Assembly (NCBI GenBank): GCA_000720375.1
Contig: JOAA01000007.1
Location: 186,001-250,000, forward strand
Length of the DNA stretch: 64,000 nucleotides
From: Rhodococcus rhodnii
GTDB taxonomy: Bacteria > Actinomycetota > Actinomycetes > Mycobacteriales > Pseudonocardiaceae
Direction of reading: 5' to 3'
A program made the position numbers and the translations under genes. Shown piece by piece: positions 25,471 through 33,713 of this stretch. Under the pieces are notes generated by a model, which worked only from the letters and a program-made list of their open reading frames with translations, had not been told where the DNA came from and did not search any database. How positions within the stretch are numbered: the first letter of the stretch is position 1; each line of letters begins with the position of its first letter.

Positions 25471-27456
25471 CCGCACCAGCAGGGTGTCCAGCAACACGCC
25501 GAACGCCACCAGGAACGCGATCTGCGCCATGAACAGGATCGGCAACACCGCCAGCGCCGCGAAGGTCGCGGCCAGCACCACCCCGGCGGACGTGATCACG
25601 CCGCCGGTCACGGTGAGCCCCCGCAGCACTCCGGCCCGCGTGCCCAGCGTCCGGGATTCCTCACGGACCCGGGTCATCAGGAAGATGTTGTAGTCCACAC
25701 CCAACGCCACCAGGAACACGAAAGCGTAGAGCGGAACCGACGGATCCGAGCCCGGGAACCGAAGTACCTCGTTGAACACCAACGCTCCCAGGCCGAGTGT
25801 GGCGGTGAACGACAGCACGACCGTCGCGATCAACACGACCGCGGCCAGAATGGATCTCAGCAGCAGGGCCAGCACCAGGAACACCACCAGCAGGACGGCC
25901 GGGATGATCACTTGCCGGTCCCGTTCGGCCGCCGCGGTGATGTCCTGCCAGATCGCCGTCTGCCCGCCCACGCGGACCGACGCGCCAGGCACTTCCCGCA
26001 CAGACTCGCCGATGTCCGCCAAGATCTCCCGCGCGGTCCGGGAGTCGGCCGGCACGCCGAGGATCGCGTCGATCTGCACCAGGTCGCCTGCCGGTTGACC
26101 GACCAGCACCGCGGCGACCCCGTCGACACGCGCCGCATCGGCGACCTTCGTGGCGAACCTGGGTTCGGTGATGATCACGACAGGTTCCCCTGCCCCGGCC
26201 GGGAAATGCGCTTCCAACGTCTCCTGCCCGGCCACCGCCTCGACCCGGTCGAGGAAGATCTCGGTCTGCTTGACGCCGCTCGAATGAAACGCCCCGAGCA
26301 GGATCGACAGCAGCACAAGCACTTCGACACAGATCACCCAGACCGGCAGATACCGGCGGCCGACCAAGTCCGCCACCCTGCCCCACCGCCGTGACCGGAC
26401 CGGACGTGGCCGAAACGGCCAGAAAGCCGCGCGTCCCAGCAGAACCAGCGCCGCGGGCAGGAACGTGAGCGACACCAGCAGCGACGCGGCGATCCCGATG
26501 GCCGCCACCGGGCCAAGCCCTCGATTCGACGAGAGACTGCTGAACAACAGGCATGCCAAGCCGAGGATCACCGTGCCTGCCGATGCCGTGATCGACTCGA
26601 ACGACGCCCGCACCGCGGCCATGACCGAGTCACGCGGGCTGACAGCCAGCGCCAGCTCTTCCCGGTGGCGCGCGATCAGCAGCAACGCGTAGTCCGTGGA
26701 CGCGCCGAACACCAGGATGAACAGGATTCCCTGACTCTGTCCGTTGAGCGTGAGCACACCGCTTGCGGCGAGCGGATACACCGCCACTGCGGCGAGAACA
26801 AGGGCGATACCTGCCGAGACCAACACCACGATCGGCAACAACGGACTGCGGTAGACCAGAATCAACACCAACGCGACGACCAGGGCCGTGACCACCAGCA
26901 ATCGCCCGTCGATCCCTGAAATGGCCTCACCGAAGTCCGCCGTGTAACCGGCTGGCCCGGTGACATGCACGGTCAGTCCCGGCGGGAGATCCAACCGGAC
27001 GATCTCACGCATCTTCTGCGTCGTCCGCGCGGTCTCGAAACCGTCCACACCAGACACCGGCACACTGAGCAGCGCCGCTTTGCCGTCCACGGCCGGGATC
27101 GGCGCGGACGGCGGACCGGTCAGCCCATCCAGCTTGGCGATCTCGGCGGACCGTCGGGCAACCGCTGCGTTGTCGGCCTCGGTCAGGCCGCGTGATCTGG
27201 TGAACACGATCACGGCGGGCTGGACCTTGCCGCCTGCGATCTTTTCCTGCAGCCGCACGACTTCGGTGGCTTCGGCGTCCGCAGGCAGGAACGATTCACC
27301 GTCGTTGCGTTGCACTTCGCTGAGCGCACCGGGCATCGCGCCGCCCGCGATGCCGAGGGCAAGCCACCCGAGGAGCACCATGGCCGCGAGCCACCGCCCG
27401 GTCACGCGGGTCGGCCGGGAGACCGGTGGCACGCGGGTGGGGGCGTCCACGCCCAT
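25390..27456 (-). CDS. MmpL-family RND lipid exporter
   Basis: A 688-residue RND transporter with the two-repeat MmpL plan: TM1 (about 22-40), an extracytoplasmic domain, a block of five helices, a loop, and the same again. Both proton-relay Asp-Tyr pairs are present, in GASTDYALLL (D255-Y256) and LGVDYNIF (D588-Y589); these are essential in MmpL3. MmpL proteins flip or export cell-envelope lipids such as trehalose monomycolate, sulfolipid precursors or siderophores. ATG 27456 follows GGAGG. It is shorter than MmpL3, with no long C-terminal tail. Its place between FAAL-PKS and cutinase suggests that it exports the PKS lipid. Confidence 0.9.
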   Translation of the reverse strand: MGVDAPTRVPPVSRPTRVTGRWLAAMVLLGWLALGIAGGAMPGALSEVQRNDGESFLPADAEATEVVRLQEKIAGGKVQPAVIVFTRSRGLTEADNAAVARRSAEIAKLDGLTGPPSAPIPAVDGKAALLSVPVSGVDGFETARTTQKMREIVRLDLPPGLTVHVTGPAGYTADFGEAISGIDGRLLVVTALVVALVLILVYRSPLLPIVVLVSAGIALVLAAVAVYPLAASGVLTLNGQSQGILFILVFGASTDYALLLIARHREELALAVSPRDSVMAAVRASFESITASAGTVILGLACLLFSSLSSNRGLGPVAAIGIAASLLVSLTFLPAALVLLGRAAFWPFRPRPVRSRRWGRVADLVGRRYLPVWVICVEVLVLLSILLGAFHSSGVKQTEIFLDRVEAVAGQETLEAHFPAGAGEPVVIITEPRFATKVADAARVDGVAAVLVGQPAGDLVQIDAILGVPADSRTAREILADIGESVREVPGASVRVGGQTAIWQDITAAAERDRQVIIPAVLLVVFLVLALLLRSILAAVVLIATVVLSFTATLGLGALVFNEVLRFPGSDPSVPLYAFVFLVALGVDYNIFLMTRVREESRTLGTRAGVLRGLTVTGGVITSAGVVLAATFAALAVLPILFMAQIAFLVAFGVLLDTLLVRSLLVPALTIHIGRDIWWPGRLRRGKV

Positions 27457-27716
27457 CAGCAATCCGCCTCCTACTGGCGAGTACGGACAGCTAACGTCAA
27501 CCGGTCGCCGGACGGCAACAGTTCGCCGCAAATACTCAACGTCGTGACAAAATCCTCGCCTCCGTTACTCGCGAGCATGACTTCCGCAGCGAATAACGGC
27601 GTCGTTATGGTGACGTTCCCGAGCCGCGCATATTTCCAGTGCGATCGCTCCTCATGAGACGGCTCCGGGTTTTATTCGGTTCTTTCTTCCGGTATCGATA
27701 CACAGAGGTGTCGAGC

Positions 27717-28373
27717 ATGTTCAGACCAATCCGCAGATCCTCGATCCGTTCGCTCGTCGTCGTGACCACGCTGTTCGCCGGCGGTGTGCTCGCGGGCGCG
27801 GCACCGGCGGCGGCCGCTCCGTGCACGGACATCGACGTGGTCTCCGCCCGCGGCACCGGCGAGCCCGGCACACTGGGCATCATCGTCGGCGATCCGGTGT
27901 ACTCGGCGGTCCAGCGCAAACTCACCGGCAAATCGACCACCGCCTACCCGGTGAACTATCCGGCCAACCTCGATCTGACGTCCGCGACCAAAGGCAACAT
28001 CGATCTGGTCAACCACGTGACCTCGCAGGCGGCGGCCTGCCCGAACCAGCGGTTCGTGCTGGTCGGTTATTCGCAGGGCGCCAACGTGGTCAGCAATTCG
28101 ATCGGGGTCAGCAGCGCGGGGGCTCCCGTCGGCGCGCCGATCGCCGCGACCATCCCTTCGTCGCTCGAACGGCGCGTGGCCGCAGTCGTGGTGTTCGGGC
28201 CGCCGATCGGATCGATCGGCAAGCACATCACTGGGCCGTACCAGAGCAGGTCCAAGGAATACTGCGCGGCGGGCGACCCGGTCTGCGTGCGCGGCGGTAC
28301 CGACATCCTGGCTCACCTGAGCTACTTCCGTAATGCCGACGACGCGGCCACGTTCATCGCCGGAAAGGTCTGA
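27717..28373 (+). CDS. Secreted cutinase-family serine esterase
   Basis: A 218-residue secreted protein: a signal peptide (RSLVVVTTLFAGGVLAGAAPAAA), then the cutinase domain (PF01083) with DVVSARGTGEPG, nucleophile Ser in VGYSQGANV, Asp in GDPVC and His in LAHLSYF. The paired cysteines match cutinase disulfides. In mycobacteria, cutinase-like proteins (for example Rv3802c, beside fadD32) act as phospholipase/thioesterases on cell-envelope lipids. It diverges from MmpL with a 260-base shared promoter region, implying joint control. ATG 27717 is set by the signal peptide and an upstream GAGGTG. Confidence 0.88.
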   Translation: MFRPIRRSSIRSLVVVTTLFAGGVLAGAAPAAAAPCTDIDVVSARGTGEPGTLGIIVGDPVYSAVQRKLTGKSTTAYPVNYPANLDLTSATKGNIDLVNHVTSQAAACPNQRFVLVGYSQGANVVSNSIGVSSAGAPVGAPIAATIPSSLERRVAAVVVFGPPIGSIGKHITGPYQSRSKEYCAAGDPVCVRGGTDILAHLSYFRNADDAATFIAGKV

Positions 28374-28377
28374 ACAA

Positions 28378-28395
28378 TTGTCACGGCTGTGACAA
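28378..28395. promoter_or_regulatory. Inverted repeat after the cutinase gene
   Basis: TTGTCAC-GGCT-GTGACAA, perfect 7-base arms five bases after the cutinase stop. It may be a short terminator stem or an operator for the PucR gene at 28540. No poly-T follows. Confidence 0.4.
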
Positions 28396-28539
28396 CGCAC
28401 GGCCCGTCGGACAGTCCGGACGCGGCAAATATTTCCACCCGGTGCGGCTTACGGCAAATGGCAGCTGATTCACGCGGCCAAGTGTGCTATTGATGAATGA
28501 CCAGGCGCTTGGGAGGCTGACCGAGAAAGGGCGCGACGG

Positions 28540-29736
28540 ATGCCGGACCCTGCGCAGGGAGACAATTTGCCATGGCAGGCGCTACCGGCGTCGGTCGCGT
28601 CCTGGCTGCGACCGGAAATTCCCCGGGTGGCCGCCGAGATGATCGACACGATCCGCAGCGAGGTGCCTGCCTACAACCGGCCGTTGGAGGGAGCGTTCGG
28701 CGTCGGCCTGCGACTGGGCGTCGAACAGGCATTGCGGCAGTTCGTGGAGCTGATCGACAATCCGGACTCGCCACAGGACCACAACGCCAAGATCTACCGG
28801 CGGTTAGGGCGAGGCGAGTGGTACGAGGGCCGCAGCCTCGACGCGTTACAGGCGGCCTACCGGGTCGGTGCGCGCGTCGCATGGCGCCAGTACGCGAACG
28901 TGGCCAGGCGCGCGGGATTCTCGGCCGATGTGACCGGAATCCTTGCCGAGGCAGTGTTCACCCACATCAACGACATGGCTGCCGAGTCTGTGAAGGGTTA
29001 CGCGGACGCGCAGGCGTCAGCGGCCACGACGTGGCAGCGCAGCCGTGAACGCCTCCTGGCGCAACTGATGTCCGCCGCTCCGGTTTCCTGGACAACAGTG
29101 GAAGACCTCGCCCGGCACGCGAAGTGGCCGTTACCCGGCACCGCAGCCTGCGTGGCGATCGACGAGGCACCCGGGGAATTACCCACGCTTCCAAATACGA
29201 TCCTGGCGTCGATGGACGACAGCGAGCCGTACCTACTGGTGCCCGAACCTGACTCGCACAGACACGAAACGACTCTGCGCCGCGTACTCCGCGAGCGGAT
29301 CGCCGTTGTCGGTCTTACCGTTCCGATCGCGGATGTCCGCTACTCGCTTTTGTGGGCGCGGCAGACCCTGCAACTCGTCCACCACGGCGCGATTCCCCGA
29401 AAACCGTTGATTTACTGCTCCGAGCACCTGTCGGATCTACTCCTGCTCAACGACGAACGCCTCGCCCAACAGGTCAGTGACCGGACGATGCAGGCATTTC
29501 AGGACATGACCCCGATGCAGCGCGAACGGCTGGAGTCGACGCTGCTCGCCTGGCTGACCTCAACCGGCCGCAGCGCCCCGGAAGTCGCGGCACTCCTGGG
29601 AATCCACCCGCAGACCGTCCGCTACCGCATGCACCAGCTGACCGAACTGTTCGGCGAACGGTTGAACGACCCGGACTTCCGCTTCGAAACCGAAGCCGCG
29701 TTACGCGCCCGTGCCCTGCTCAACGGAACCCGCTGA
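28540..29736 (+). CDS. PucR-family transcriptional regulator
   Basis: A 398-residue regulator with the helical N-terminal RsbT-like region (AAYRVGARVAWRQYA, about 100-115), a degenerate middle domain and the C-terminal PucR helix-turn-helix RSAPEVAALLGIHPQTVRYRMHQL. GAGAAAGGG lies upstream of the ATG. It is organised like the PucR protein at 9805 but differs clearly in sequence. It lies at the end of the lipid cluster, just after the cutinase gene in the same direction, and is the best local candidate for cluster control. Target sites were not identified. Confidence 0.85.
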   Translation: MPDPAQGDNLPWQALPASVASWLRPEIPRVAAEMIDTIRSEVPAYNRPLEGAFGVGLRLGVEQALRQFVELIDNPDSPQDHNAKIYRRLGRGEWYEGRSLDALQAAYRVGARVAWRQYANVARRAGFSADVTGILAEAVFTHINDMAAESVKGYADAQASAATTWQRSRERLLAQLMSAAPVSWTTVEDLARHAKWPLPGTAACVAIDEAPGELPTLPNTILASMDDSEPYLLVPEPDSHRHETTLRRVLRERIAVVGLTVPIADVRYSLLWARQTLQLVHHGAIPRKPLIYCSEHLSDLLLLNDERLAQQVSDRTMQAFQDMTPMQRERLESTLLAWLTSTGRSAPEVAALLGIHPQTVRYRMHQLTELFGERLNDPDFRFETEAALRARALLNGTR

Positions 29737-29849
29737 GCTCGCTTGCTGCTGTGCTGCCGGGAAGGTCTCTGACCTGGTGCTCAGCGATCGGACGAGGTAC
29801 AGTCGATATGCGAGCATTTCTCACGTTCATCTCCCGGGGCAAGGTGATC

Positions 29850-31673
29850 ATGGTGAAACGACTCCTCGTTGTTGTCCTGATTTCCCTGCTACTTCTGCCG
29901 TTCCCGGCAACCGCGGCGCAACCGCTCTGGTTCGACAACGCGAAGATCGGCGTCTCCGGTGACGTGTTCCGCGACGAATACGGACGCGAGATCGTGCTGC
30001 GTGGATTCAACGTCTCGGGCGAAGCGAAGCTGGCCGAGCTGAGAGGGCTGCCTTTCGCGAACATGACCGACGCTCGTGCGTCCGCGGCTGCCCTGCGGAA
30101 GATGAGCGGAGCGAACGCCGTCCGGTTTCTGGTGACCTGGGCGTGGATCGAGCCGGAGCCCAAGCGGATCGACCAGGCGTATCTGGCCGCGGTGACCGAG
30201 CAGATCACCGCCTTCACCGACCAGGGAATCCGGGTCTATCTGGACTTTCACCAGGATCTGTACTCGCGGTACCTGTTCAACCGCGACAGCTGGTACACCG
30301 GTGACGGCGCGCCGGAATGGCTCGTGCGGGCGGGCGGCTACCCCCGTGAGTCGTGCGGACTGTGTTTCCACTGGGGCCAGAACATGAAGAACAACCAGGC
30401 GGTCACCAGCGCGGTGTACGACTTCTGGCACAACCGCGAACTGCAGACCACCGCGGGGCCGATCCGGATCCGTGACGAATTCCTGTTCCAGGCAGGCGAA
30501 ACACTGCGTTACCTCAAGCAACACCTCTCCCCCGCCGCGTTCAACCTGTTGCTCGGCGTCGACCCGCTCAACGAGCCCTACGCCGGGCGGTACGACGCCG
30601 GGCAAAGCGGGCCGACGTGGGAACGTGACCTGGTTTGGCCGTTCTACCAACAGTTCCGGCAGCGAATGGACGAGTCCGGCTGGGCCGACAAGGCCGCGTT
30701 CGTCGAGCCGCTGGTGTTCTGGAACCAGAACGTGGAGTTCTTCGCCGAACCCGGCGGATTCACCGAGGTGCCCCGGCTCGGCCGGCGATACGTGTTCAAC
30801 TCACACTTCTATGACGGCAAAGCCCAGTCCGGAGTGCTGAAACCCGGCAAGGCCAACGACGGCGAGTACACAGCGGACTTCAGCAGGATCCGCGACCGCG
30901 CGACGTCCCTGGGCAGCCCGGCGATCGTCTCGGAGTTCGGTCACCCGATCGCCGGTTTCACCTCCGACAAGGCACCGAGCGTGCTCAAAGCGATGTACCA
31001 GGCCTTGGACTCCCGGGTGAACGGCACCGACTGGTGGACGAAGGCGCGCGAATCGGGCCGTGCCCTGTCCGGCAGCCAATGGCATTGGGACATCTACTAC
31101 AACCGTCATCACGAGCTGATGAACGACAACCCGAACAAGGTCAAGACCGACGGCGACGCCATGAACGACGAACACTTCTCCGCTGTCCGTCTTGACAACG
31201 CGACACCAGTGCTCAATGTGGACAGTCGACTGATCGACCGGGTGTTCCCGCGCGCGGTCGCGGGCGACACGCTCGCGTTCACCTACGAGGATCGGGCCGT
31301 GGTCGCGTGGAACAAGATCCCGGACACCATGCCCGCGGTCCGCGCGCTTGTCGGCACGGGTCAGTATGCCGTGCTTGCCTGGCGTTCCAACGGTAGTAAG
31401 GCACCTACCGAGGTGCATCTGCCCGCGAGTTTCCGCCCGGAGAGCACCACCGTGGTCAGCGATCTCGGGCCGGTCAGTGGGCTGCCTGCGTACACCGGGA
31501 AGGAGCCGGTGGCGGTGGCACCGGAGCCAGGCGAACCTGGTGTCAACCGGGTGATCTTGTCCAGTTCGGACACTGGAGCTGTGCACTTCGCGTTGCTCAG
31601 CAATGGACCTCGGCCGCCGTCGACAGACGCAGCGCTGGCCGAGCTGACCGCGTGGGCGGCGCGATTCCAGTGA
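29850..31673 (+). CDS. Secreted glycoside hydrolase family 5, endoglycosylceramidase-like
   Basis: A 607-residue secreted enzyme: a signal peptide (LLVVVLISLLLLPFPATA), a GH5 (beta/alpha)8 barrel (about 25-430) and a C-terminal beta domain. The substrate-binding segment VYLDFHQDLYSRY and FLVTWAWIEP are typical of endoglycosylceramidases, which split the sugar from glycosphingolipids or related glycolipids. The acid/base is Glu in DPLNEPY and the nucleophile is Glu in IVSEFGHP. ATG 29850 is favoured by the signal peptide and AAGGTGATC. Glycolipid cleavage would fit the neighbouring lipid cluster, but general cellulase-like activity remains possible. Confidence 0.85.
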   Translation: MVKRLLVVVLISLLLLPFPATAAQPLWFDNAKIGVSGDVFRDEYGREIVLRGFNVSGEAKLAELRGLPFANMTDARASAAALRKMSGANAVRFLVTWAWIEPEPKRIDQAYLAAVTEQITAFTDQGIRVYLDFHQDLYSRYLFNRDSWYTGDGAPEWLVRAGGYPRESCGLCFHWGQNMKNNQAVTSAVYDFWHNRELQTTAGPIRIRDEFLFQAGETLRYLKQHLSPAAFNLLLGVDPLNEPYAGRYDAGQSGPTWERDLVWPFYQQFRQRMDESGWADKAAFVEPLVFWNQNVEFFAEPGGFTEVPRLGRRYVFNSHFYDGKAQSGVLKPGKANDGEYTADFSRIRDRATSLGSPAIVSEFGHPIAGFTSDKAPSVLKAMYQALDSRVNGTDWWTKARESGRALSGSQWHWDIYYNRHHELMNDNPNKVKTDGDAMNDEHFSAVRLDNATPVLNVDSRLIDRVFPRAVAGDTLAFTYEDRAVVAWNKIPDTMPAVRALVGTGQYAVLAWRSNGSKAPTEVHLPASFRPESTTVVSDLGPVSGLPAYTGKEPVAVAPEPGEPGVNRVILSSSDTGAVHFALLSNGPRPPSTDAALAELTAWAARFQ

Positions 31674-31676
31674 TTC

Positions 31677-32060
31677 TATTGGTTGGGCAGTACCTCGGCC
31701 GCAATCTGCTCGAGCACGGCCTCGCTGCCGACGTAAACGCCCTGCGTTCGAGGCCAATGCACAACCACATCAGTGAACCCCAACTCGGCTGCCCGGCCTA
31801 GGACGTCCGGAAGCGTTCCACACTGGACAGTGAGTACTTGCCCGAGCTGTCGGCGCTGAGATACCGGTCGATGCTGCCTCGGTCCGGCCCAGCGCGGTCA
31901 GCACGTCGTCCATCTAGCTGGGCTCGCTCGGCCACTGCTCGCTGATCGTGGTGGCCGGCTATCCCGGCGAGCACCCAACCGTGGCCGTACTCGGCGGCCA
32001 GCCGCATGGATCTCGGTCCGGTGGACGCGATCAGGAACGGTGCCGCGGGTTCCCGGCTTG
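31677..32060 (-). pseudogene. 3' remnant of an LLM-class flavin/F420-dependent oxidoreductase
   Basis: One minus-strand frame reads APFLIASTGPRSMRLAAEYG and then HGWVLAG, the beta-strand/turn typical of luciferase-like monooxygenases (GTGPRALRLAAExADGW). A shifted frame further on ends ELGFTDVVVHWPRTQG...LEQIAAEVLPNQ with a stop at 31677-31679, the usual C-terminus. The N-terminal half is gone, replaced at about 32040-32060 by unrelated plus-strand coding sequence. At least one frameshift lies between the two parts. Confidence 0.6.
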
Positions 32061-32230
32061 AGCAAGCAGCGAAGTGGGGTCGGATCACTTTCACCGTCGA
32101 CGGTCGTTGGCACGACTGGCTGTGCGGTATCGCGTGTTCCGGCAATGGGGTGCGGCTTGTGTTTCACAAGGGTGTGCTTCTGGACGATCCAGATGGGCTG
32201 CTGACCGGCTCGGCGCGCTACGTGCGTGAG
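32040..32230 (+). pseudogene. Fragment of a DUF1801 (YdhG-like) protein
   Basis: The plus strand reads AKWGRITFTVDGRWHDWLCG and RLVFHKGVLLDDPDGLLTGS, matching the conserved centre of DUF1801 proteins (K/PxWGxxxF...VRLxFxKGxxLxDPxGLLxG). Neither the N-terminal helices nor the C-terminal helix is present. It is fused in frame to the unrelated fragment downstream, so a chimeric 330-residue reading frame exists without a recognisable start region. Confidence 0.55.
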
Positions 32231-32726
32231 AACACCACCGGCGGTCCGAACGCCTGGTGGGTAGCCAACGGAAGCGGCCCCAGCCCGAACAACATCTGGG
32301 CAGGCAACCACGCCGGACCCCAGTTCGGCGCCATCCCTTACGCCTGGCCCACCGCCCACCAGCAACTCACGCTGATCCGCGCTGTCGCCGCCGAAGGCCT
32401 CACCGCCACCGGCAGCGGCCCCTTCACATACAGCAAGCCGCTCTACATCGGCCGTGGCATCCCTAACACCTGGATCGCCCCTGGCCAAACCGTCGCGGTC
32501 AGCAACATCACGTCCTTGTACAACATCACCAACGGCGCCCGTTCCACCTGCGGCGTCTCCCTGTCCACCACTCGGCCCGGCACCGGCAGTGTGATCACGG
32601 TCAACCTCACCGGCAGCCCGGTCCTCGTTCAGTTACCGGTCTTCGCCAGCTCCACGGTGACGAGCGTGTCCGGCGGGACGTACAACTCTGCCACGCGAAC
32701 GGTGACGGTGACACACAGCTGCTGCC
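32231..32726 (+). pseudogene. C-terminal fragment of a secreted carbohydrate-active or fasciclin-like protein
   Basis: In frame with the DUF1801 fragment, the sequence continues ENTTGGPNAWWVANGSGPSP, then GPFTYSKPLYIGRG and SGGTYNSATRTVTVT. It has the Ser/Thr/Gly/Asn-rich beta-strand character of secreted C-terminal domains. No signal peptide or catalytic domain precedes it. I do not recognise the parent family. It ends where the VOC gene begins. Confidence 0.4.
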
Positions 32727-33140
32727 ATGGTTGTGTTCATGGCGTTCCTGCAACTCACCACGATCATCGTCGAGGACTACGACGACGCGATCGCCTTCTT
32801 CACCCAGGCGTTGGGATTCAAGCTGGCCGAGGACTCGCCGGCTCGCACCAACGACGGCCGTCCCAAGCGCTGGGTGGTCGTCCGCCCGCCCGGAGCCGAG
32901 ACCGGCATCCTCCTCGCCCGCGCCGACGGCGAACACCAGATCGCTGCGATCGGCAACCAGCACGCCGGTCGGGTCGGTTTCTTCCTCCGCGTCGATGACT
33001 TCGACGCCAGCTACCGACGCATGCAAGCCGCGGGCGTCGAGTTCCTCACCGAACCCAGAACTGAGCCCTACGGCAGGCTCGTCGTCTTCCGCGACGTGGC
33101 CGGCAACCGCTGGGACCTACTCGGCCCCGCCTCTTCCTGA
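32727..33140 (+). CDS. VOC-family (glyoxalase/bleomycin-resistance fold) protein
   Basis: A 137-residue protein with one complete VOC module pair: LTTIIVEDYDDAIAFFTQALGF at the N-terminus, VGFFLRVDDFDASYRRM in the middle and FRDVAGNRWDLLGP at the end, where the metal-binding Glu is replaced by Asp. These proteins bind metals and small molecules; the substrate is unknown. The start is ATG 32727 or ATG 32739, neither with a strong ribosome-binding site. It is the only apparently intact gene between 31.7 and 33.7 kb. Confidence 0.75.
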   Translation: MVVFMAFLQLTTIIVEDYDDAIAFFTQALGFKLAEDSPARTNDGRPKRWVVVRPPGAETGILLARADGEHQIAAIGNQHAGRVGFFLRVDDFDASYRRMQAAGVEFLTEPRTEPYGRLVVFRDVAGNRWDLLGPASS

Positions 33141-33290
33141 TCTCGGGTCGGCGATGACCACGTCGATGCCTTGGGCGCGCAGCCTTTCGACGACGCTGGT
33201 GTCGGCTGCGTCGTCGGTGACCAAGATCCACGGCAAGGGCAGCTTTGCCCACGCGTGGAACGGGCGGTGATCGAGCACGGCGCACGCGTA
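33132..33290 (-). pseudogene. C-terminal remnant of a DeoR-type regulator
   Basis: The minus strand reads WILVTDDAADTSVVERLRAQ and then GIDVVIADP, the standard last strands of the DeoR sensor domain (xxVVTDxxAxxxxxxxLxxxGxxVxxA), ending in a stop at 33117-33119. The upstream AVLDHRPFHAWAKLPLP fits LxDHSKFGRxAL-like sequence. The helix-turn-helix and most of the sugar-phosphate domain are missing. Confidence 0.5.
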
Positions 33291-33616
33291 GTGCTCATCG
33301 GCAGCCTGACCATGACGGGAGTACCTGGCAAAAGCCAGTACGCCGCAACCAAAGCCGCGCTGCTGGCGCTCGCCCGGTCCTGGGCCGCGGAACTTATCGA
33401 CAGGGGTATCACGCGGTGAACGTGGTCGCGCCCGGTCCGACGGACACGCCGATGCTGCCCGACCCCGGCCGTGCACACACTCCCCCGGCGCTGCCGCCGC
33501 TCGGCCGGCTGGTGTCTGCCGCGGAGGTCGCTGGCTTGACTGCGTTCCTGCTCGGCCCCGACGCGGGTGCGATTACAGGACAACTCCTTGTCCAGTGCGC
33601 CGGCGCCTCACTTTAA
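33284..33616 (+). pseudogene. C-terminal half of a short-chain dehydrogenase, frameshifted
   Basis: One frame gives VLIGSLTMTGVPGKSQYAAT and KAALLALARSWAAEL, containing the SDR catalytic Ser and YxxxK. The next frame continues NVVAPGPTDTPML and ends AITGQLLVQCAGASL. The NAD-binding N-terminus is absent and the frameshift falls near 33410-33420. It abuts the DeoR remnant on the other strand. Confidence 0.65.
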
Positions 33617-33713
33617 GGCATGGACTCGCCGAATTGCCTTACGCGCTGATCCGCCATAGCGTCGGAGCGGTGGTTGCCTTCGAACTGACCAAAGCCATGT
33701 CCGGCCTGGAGCT

